Assembly (NCBI RefSeq): GCF_030704535.1
Contig: NC_081821.1
Location: 8,385,001-8,449,000 of the forward strand
DNA: 64,000 bases
Direction of reading: 5' to 3'
Source of the DNA: Vitis vinifera
Lineage: Eukaryota > Streptophyta > Magnoliopsida > Vitales > Vitaceae
The first letter of the stretch is position 1. The number at the start of each line of letters is the position of its first letter. Shown in pieces: positions 58,441 through 64,000 of this stretch. Below the pieces are notes generated by a model. It ran no database searches and was not told where the DNA came from. It worked only from the letters and a program-made list of their open reading frames with translations. Both the position numbers and the translations under genes were made by a program.

Positions 58441-59576
58441 TCAACATTAGGATTAGGAACTCAAAATAAAATATAATTTCCCCTACATGCTACCAAAGGT
58501 TTTGGTTTGATTATTTTTCATTTTCAGTGATAATAAATTATATATATATATATATATTTAAAAAAACACACATTAATTAAAGAAAAGTTCAAGACATTTA
58601 ATTAATGATTTATTGATGGATAGAAGCATAAAGCATCTATAAATAGAAAAATTCACACAAATTTTTATCCACCTTAAACAAATATTAAATTATAAAGATA
58701 TATATATATATATATATATACATATATATAATAAATGGATAATAATTATTTTAATAAATAATGTAATGATGAAATTGGTAATATATATATATTAAAAAAT
58801 GATAATAATCTATTAAAAATATAAAAGATAGATATTAATATCTTAATAGATGATAAGTATTAATAATATTTTATTTAAAATAATAATAAAATCGAGATGT
58901 TGCATTTGGGAAGATGGGTGAGTCTGTAGGGTAGAAAAAATAAATGATTTAAAAAAAATGAAAAACTGAGATTACAAGTAAATAGAAAAGGCATTTTTGA
59001 AGGTTAGTATTTTTATACGTCATTTTTTTTTCAATAGGTACTAAAGCCACCACAAATCAGGTAATGTCACATATACAATTTTAAGTCTTATCGTTTATAC
59101 CTTAGTCCTATTTATTTGTATTTTTGAAATCAATGCTCCATACATGATATCAATGCATGAAACTGTATACAGATGACAAGTTTTTCTTCTGGTATTGCAA
59201 TTTAACTTACAATCATCCTTCATACTTAATAGATGACTGAAACACAGACTAATAAATAGTATTCCAAAATGAAGGCAACTGAGCAGTAACTGTATTACTC
59301 TTTATATCAACCAAGATGGCATTAAATCTCTTCAAAAAACTAGGTATCTGACATGTAAATGGAGAGATTAGAAGCTAGGGAACTGAAGAGCAATTGGTTT
59401 GGCCACTCTTTTCATTCTAGGGGAATAATTAGTAGTACCTGGAAATACTGTTTTGTCTCTTGGTGTTGATGAAGAAGGTGAGGTTCGATGTTAAATTTAC
59501 AAATACCTATTATTGGAAGCTTCAAAATCTTGTGGTATTTGGATGTCTTGGGTCCAAAACTAGTCAAGAGTCCTGA
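58441..59576. other. Intergenic DNA between F3'H module 2 and the helicase gene
   Basis: AT-rich, with TA microsatellites at about 58535-58558 and 58680-58730. The right part (about 59200-59576) is probably the helicase 3'UTR, because its last coding exon ends at 59577. No other gene is seen. Confidence 0.45.
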
Positions 59577-62500
59577 TTACAGTTGCTGAGATCCATCAAG
59601 TTCTTCGATGGAGTGCTCTTGTTCAAACCCAATATAACAATCTGAAACTAAAATCAGCTTCATTCCCTGGAAAAAAAAAAAAGACAACATTTTTATCCAA
59701 TCAAATCAGAGAATTACCAGACAATTGTAGATTTCTGCTGCAGAGAAAAAGTATCATCACAAGAAAATTTCTTAAATCACATCTAGTAACAGACAACTGT
59801 ACCTATTTACAATGGTCCAATTTTGGGGAACTCAGGTTTCTCTTGCCTTTTTTAAATAATAATAATAATAACTTCACAAGTTTGAGTTTGTGGGGGTTTC
59901 TCTTTGTTTTTAGCTAATGTTGGGTGTTTTTTCTGTTGTTCAGATTGTGTAGGAAGGACCTCTCATCCTTCTAGTGGTTTCTTTTGTTTTTTTTTTCTTT
60001 TCTTTCTCCTGTATCTTTCCTTCTATTAATATATTTCTCTTCGTTTCTGATAAAAAAAAAATAATAATAATAACAGACAACAGTACTCATTTACAATAGG
60101 GCAATTTTGGTTTATAAAAATAATATTGATGATGATGATGATGTTTCTCTTGCCTTTTTTAAATAATAATAATAACAGTAGTAACAGACAACAGTACTAG
60201 TTTACAATAGGGCAATTTTGGTTTATAAAATTAATACTGATGATGAATTTTAACCCTTCTTCAGTGATTTTCTCCACCTCCGGGCAAAAAGGCGAATGAA
60301 ATAAAACCTCTCCACCATGTATAATTAAGGGTATAATTATAGAGAAACAGAAGGAAAAATGATGATGAATTTTTAACTCTTCTTCAGTGATTTTCTCCAC
60401 CTCCAGGCAAAAAGGCAAATGAAATAAAACCTCTTTACTGTGTATAATTAAGGGTGAAGGTATTATAGAAAGAAACAGAAGGAAAAAACAAAACAAAGTA
60501 AAAACTGTAAGTTGGAAATTAGATGTGAAAGTACCTGGAGATTGGTTGGAGTTGATGATGGTAACTTCATGTGGGTGACTAAGCGGTCAGCAAAACTAAC
60601 TCTCTTCAGAGCAAAGAGTTCGGAGGTTGAGGTGTTACCAAGAACCAGCCACCAAGCTTCGTTTTTGACCTGTAAAGAAGTGATAGCTTAATTGCATTAT
60701 GGATAATGATACTAAAACAAAGTGAACTTTTACCTTTGGGAATCGAGGGGCAAAAGCTCTCAAGGATTTCCGCTTGGAATTCATTCTTTCCAATCTAATA
60801 TTCAGAGTGGGAGACTTTCCACCATTAGCGTCCTTTCTCTGAAGCTTTAATATCACACGAACATGGGGGAAATACTGCAGATCCTGAGAAAATGATGAAC
60901 AAAATGCTCAGACAGAAACTAGTGGACATGCCCAACTGTAAGGCAAGAAAACGGAAGCACAATCCATTTGACAGAAAAGCTAATACAAAAAACAAAGAGA
61001 GGTGTGGTGCAGATTTAGATTTGAAAAGCTAATAAAGTGATTCCTGTCAATCCAAAGAACTGACAGAATCAGATTGACACAACCAGCTTCCAAATTTAGA
61101 TTTGAAATTTGGAAATACAGAAACCCAAGAGTCTGACATAATTCAACCACTTTCTGTTTTCTTTTTTGCGCTAAAAAATAATGATATAATCAACTAGGCT
61201 CTTATCTTGAATGCAGTCTTAGATCTGGAATTTCACTTGAATGCAGTCTTACATCTGGAATTTCCAATCACTATCTCAACATGTTTTCTTGAATTTTGAA
61301 AATGAGAAAAATAGAGAAGGCAAAGAAAAACAGGTTTCACACATACAAATTTTTAAATCACAATCAAACAGAAAACAAAATTGCATAATCCTGAGGCTCA
61401 CATTGTGACTAAAGAGAATAACCATGATACCCCCACACCAAGATCACCACCACTAGTCTCCCCAAACAAAGATCACCACCACTACTTTCCCCACACCACA
61501 ATCACCCCCGTCACAACCATCATCATGACCACCTCCAGTCTCATCCCTAATATCATCTGATGCATTCATCTGTTTTGTGTGTTTCAAAAGTAATTGCTGC
61601 TGCTACCAATTGACCAAACACACTATTTTTCACAGGAAATTTAAAGACAGCTACAAGTTCCTAGAGTTCTAGTTATAGAAATAGAAGACACAATCCATCC
61701 AGATGGTCCCTTAAATATAGGATTTTCCTTCGGATCTTCATCTGATTTTTTCTATTTGAAGAATTGCTTCTACAAGGAAAACTTCAAAAACAAGCCCCAT
61801 CTTCACTTGCCCCTGACAGCCTAGGTTATGAGTATTCCATGATATAAATGCATTTTGGAATCTCAAATAACAGTCAAAACACATGCTTTAAAAAAATGAA
61901 TTAACACCTGAAACTGAAGCAATAGCCAAACAAAATTTTTTCCATACTCGAAAAGAAGAACAAGTGGCACAATATTTAAAATTATGAGGAACCATTGACA
62001 TGTTCATATTATCATAAATAAATTAAAATATAAATTATTTTCTTCAATGGCACAAAAATCAAATTAATGAAGCTAAATGGGATGATGCCTTGTGTGCATG
62101 CACAGTCACAAGCTGTGTATTGCCCCCAAGGATCCAGGCCAATGTGTTCCCATCCAAATAATATACATGCTGCATCTTTTTCATGCACTTGATCTGTGCC
62201 ATCTTTGTACCATATTTCTGTTCCTGTGATGTCATGTGCTCCTCCCTTCATAAATATCATTAGATTCTTGGCATGCCATATCCTTCTATTGACTCTCGCT
62301 AATTGTTTTGGCTCATGATGCAAAAGAATAGGTTTGTAGGGATGCGTGACTTGAATCCTTCCATGAGCTGCCACTATGAGGATATGAACTTCAAAAGCTA
62401 ACAACTGGGTACAATGGTTTCACACCCTACAGTGGTGGATCAAGAACTAATACCAATATATTATTGAGGGTCATCAAAACTGATTATGGGTATTATTTGA

Positions 62501-62988
62501 TCAAACAGGTAACCTTAATTCAACTATATGTTAAAAACCTTTCATCACTAAAGTATCATGCAGTGTCAGGAATGTAAACTTTGAAACCATTCTCATGCAC
62601 CTTTGAAACTCCAACCTCAGAAATAAAATTTATCTCAGAATCATTGTAAGTGTTTTTGGTGAAATTTCGACACATGTTCCATACGGATTGAGTTGAAAGA
62701 ATGCAGGATGACTTTCTTTCACATTAATGCAGAGATGAAGATAATTTCATGTTCAAGAAATGTATGAAAAAAAATACTAAAAAAAAACCTTGCGAAATAT
62801 CAGAGAGCAATCCAAACCTGATATAATCTTGAAGCAGGGAAATTATTAATCAAAGCCTGCAAAGTTGCCTTGGGAAGATCTAACAGTTGCTGCACTTTTG
62901 AGATTCCTCTTCTGGTCAGTGAACCCTCAAGTTCATTAGTCATGCAGGGCAACATCCATAGGCAAGAAGTCTCACTAAACCATAAACC
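59577..62988 (-). CDS. DExH-box helicase, ASCC3/DExH14-like, C-terminal exons (partial)
   Basis: The last four coding exons on the minus strand are 62988-62818 (57 codons), 60883-60734 (50), 60669-60535 (45) and 59666-59577 (29 codons plus TAA), all phase 0 with GT-AG introns. Together they give the end of the second Sec63 domain: GLWF...LWMLPCM, RRGISKVQQLLDLP, LINNFPASRLYQ, DLQYFPHVRVILKLQ, NEAWWLVLGNTSTSELFALKRVSF, and a tail KLILVSDCYIGFEQEHSIEEL. In this family two helicase cassettes, each with a Sec63 unit, make a protein of about 2000 aa; the animal ASCC3 relative works in alkylation repair and in splitting collided ribosomes. The plant role is less certain. Upstream exons lie beyond position 64000. 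Confidence 0.85.
59790..60240. repeat. Tandem repeats within the last helicase intron
   Basis: The phrase TAACAGACAACAGTAC (or ...CTGTAC) plus TTTACAATAGGGCAATTTTGG (variant) occurs at about 59790, 60070 and 60185, with TTTCTCTTGCC between copies. The first two copies are separated by a LINE-like insertion. Confidence 0.75.
59873..60060 (+). mobile_element. 5'-truncated LINE 3' end
   Basis: The segment ends CTATTAATATATTTCTCTTC..CTGATAAAAAAAAA, the look of a plant LINE tail with poly(A). It is flanked by AATAATAATAATAAC-type direct repeats on both sides, although these are themselves microsatellite. No LINE coding sequence remains. Confidence 0.5.
60241..60485. repeat. Tandem duplication, about 122-bp units
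   Basis: GATGAATTTTAACCCTTC at 60241 recurs as GATGAATTTTTAACTCTTC at about 60363. The two units carry TCTTCAGTGATTTTCTCCAC and GCAAAAAGGC in the same order. The open frame of about 99 codons over them on the minus strand reflects the duplication and is not a gene. Confidence 0.85.
60884..62817 (-). other. Large intron of the helicase gene
   Basis: A 1.93-kb intron between the 57-codon and 50-codon exons. It contains one unexplained minus-strand open frame (62012-62404) without an ATG at its 5' end; part of it (NRRIWHAKNLMIFMKGG, HIGLDPWGQYTACDC) has a balanced composition but I do not recognise a family. Small CACCACCA-rich stretches occur near 61440-61520. Confidence 0.6.
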
Positions 62989-64000
62989 CTGAAAGTAAAG
63001 GAGGAATAATAAATGGAGTAACAAAGATAAGAGTGTGTTTCCTTCTGAGCAAGCAGGAATGTTTATGAATACTGGAGATAATTTTTCACCAATTCAGCCA
63101 CAGTTGCATTTGAAACACAGCAAACTAAAAAACTGTGTATTTTTCTCCCTAACATGCTGTGTAGCAAAAATGTGGCTCCTGTTTACAGGTCAAATAGTTA
63201 TCTATGACAATCTCCACTAAAAAAGAACGCAATAAGGTGTAAGTTACATTATCCTAGTGTGTCCTTGGTGCAGTGGTTCATGAATCTACATCCACTTAAC
63301 TTTTAGTTCAACCCAACTATGAAAATTATTCAAGAGGCTTCAGTTCTCATGCTGGTTGGACTTTTCCATGAAAGATGTGTTGGTTGGGTGACAAGCTGCA
63401 TGAACATGCAGACTTTCTCTGGAAGGATAGATTGCAAAGGGCCAACTAGATGTGCTGGGCGCTAAGTCCACAGATAGTCAGATGAAGAAGGCAAAACTAT
63501 GGTACATGTCATAATTACGATTCTAACATGTGATTAATAACCTGACTTTGACTGAGATTGAAGAAGCTAGTAACACTTTGTCAAGGAATGTCTGAAATTT
63601 AATATCACAGGCCAGAACAACCTGGAATATAAGTGCTAAGGTAGCATAATGATGAATGACTAGTGCTGATTTTGAAAAGCATACTTTTGGGCTCAATTTG
63701 AGCCAATAGGTACCAATGCTTATAAAATTTGGACATGGAATGTGATTTCAAGGGATATACCAGGTTCGAATTCATGGCCTAACTAAGAAAGACCACAACT
63801 TCAGATTTATTTCTCATTTCTGGAATATATTTTAGTACCTGCTAGGAAGGGGATTTACATTCTCCTTGTCTCTTTGTAATTGATGAGAAAGTAAAGGAAG
63901 CTAGTCATCTATAGCATTATAAGTTGCTTGTGGAAGAGGACAACTGGTCTTCAAGATCCATAAGTGAAGCTGATTTCCTCCTAAAGAGAGAGGCCAAAAT
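62989..64000 (-). other. Probable upstream intron of the helicase gene
   Basis: No exon continuing the Sec63 domain upstream of GLWF could be found on the minus strand up to the window end, so this is most likely intron. I see no separate gene. Confidence 0.45.

Noticed and set aside
60197..60496. 99-codon minus-strand open frame
   Set aside because: The frame is made of the 122-bp tandem duplication read twice.

Overview
The window is nuclear DNA of a flowering plant, very probably grapevine (Vitis). Genes carry GT-AG introns, intergenic DNA is AT-rich and filled with plant transposons, and the two flavonoid 3'-hydroxylase proteins agree with what I remember of the Vitis enzyme. HSP101 next to two F3'H copies also fits my memory of grape chromosome 17. 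Both recollections need a database check.

Layout. 1-6.3 kb: a broken MuDR-like transposase gene (minus strand), a GRF zinc-finger relic and a three-copy tandem repeat. 6.4-10.9 kb: an intact six-exon gene for the cytosolic disaggregase HSP101/ClpB1 (911 aa), with a leader intron. 10.9-23.9 kb: transposon graveyard holding a hAT-type MITE with 8-bp target duplication, a Copia protease fragment, a truncated second MuDR gene, a 97-bp minisatellite, degenerate copies of the F3'H downstream flank, and a hAT deletion derivative whose left junction was tandemly triplicated before an LTR inserted into it.

24.1-58.4 kb: a tandem segmental duplication. Each module carries an intact three-exon F3'H gene (509 aa), about 3 kb of 3' flank, and then a truncated F3'H 3' end with its own flank. 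Module 1 is stretched by a solo LTR, an LTR-derived insertion and a 14-kb nested stack: an old Copia element whose 3' LTR received a 4-kb LTR-type insertion (itself holding a Tourist-like MITE) and whose pol received a 5.2-kb hAT transposon. Module 2 has a young Copia element with near-identical LTRs and an uninterrupted 1298-codon polyprotein inside its F3'H fragment. 59.5-64 kb: the last four exons of a minus-strand DExH/Sec63 helicase gene (ASCC3/DExH14-like) running off the right edge.

Function. The host genes are unrelated neighbours: heat-stress disaggregase, B-ring hydroxylation of flavonoids (cyanidin and quercetin branch) and an RNA/ribosome-linked helicase. No wholly new biochemical system was found. 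The most informative signals concern genome history: a 478-bp identity tract between the F3'H copies suggesting gene conversion, a fold-back inverted repeat at the duplication junction just upstream of the second F3'H promoter, and a readable relative chronology of insertions.
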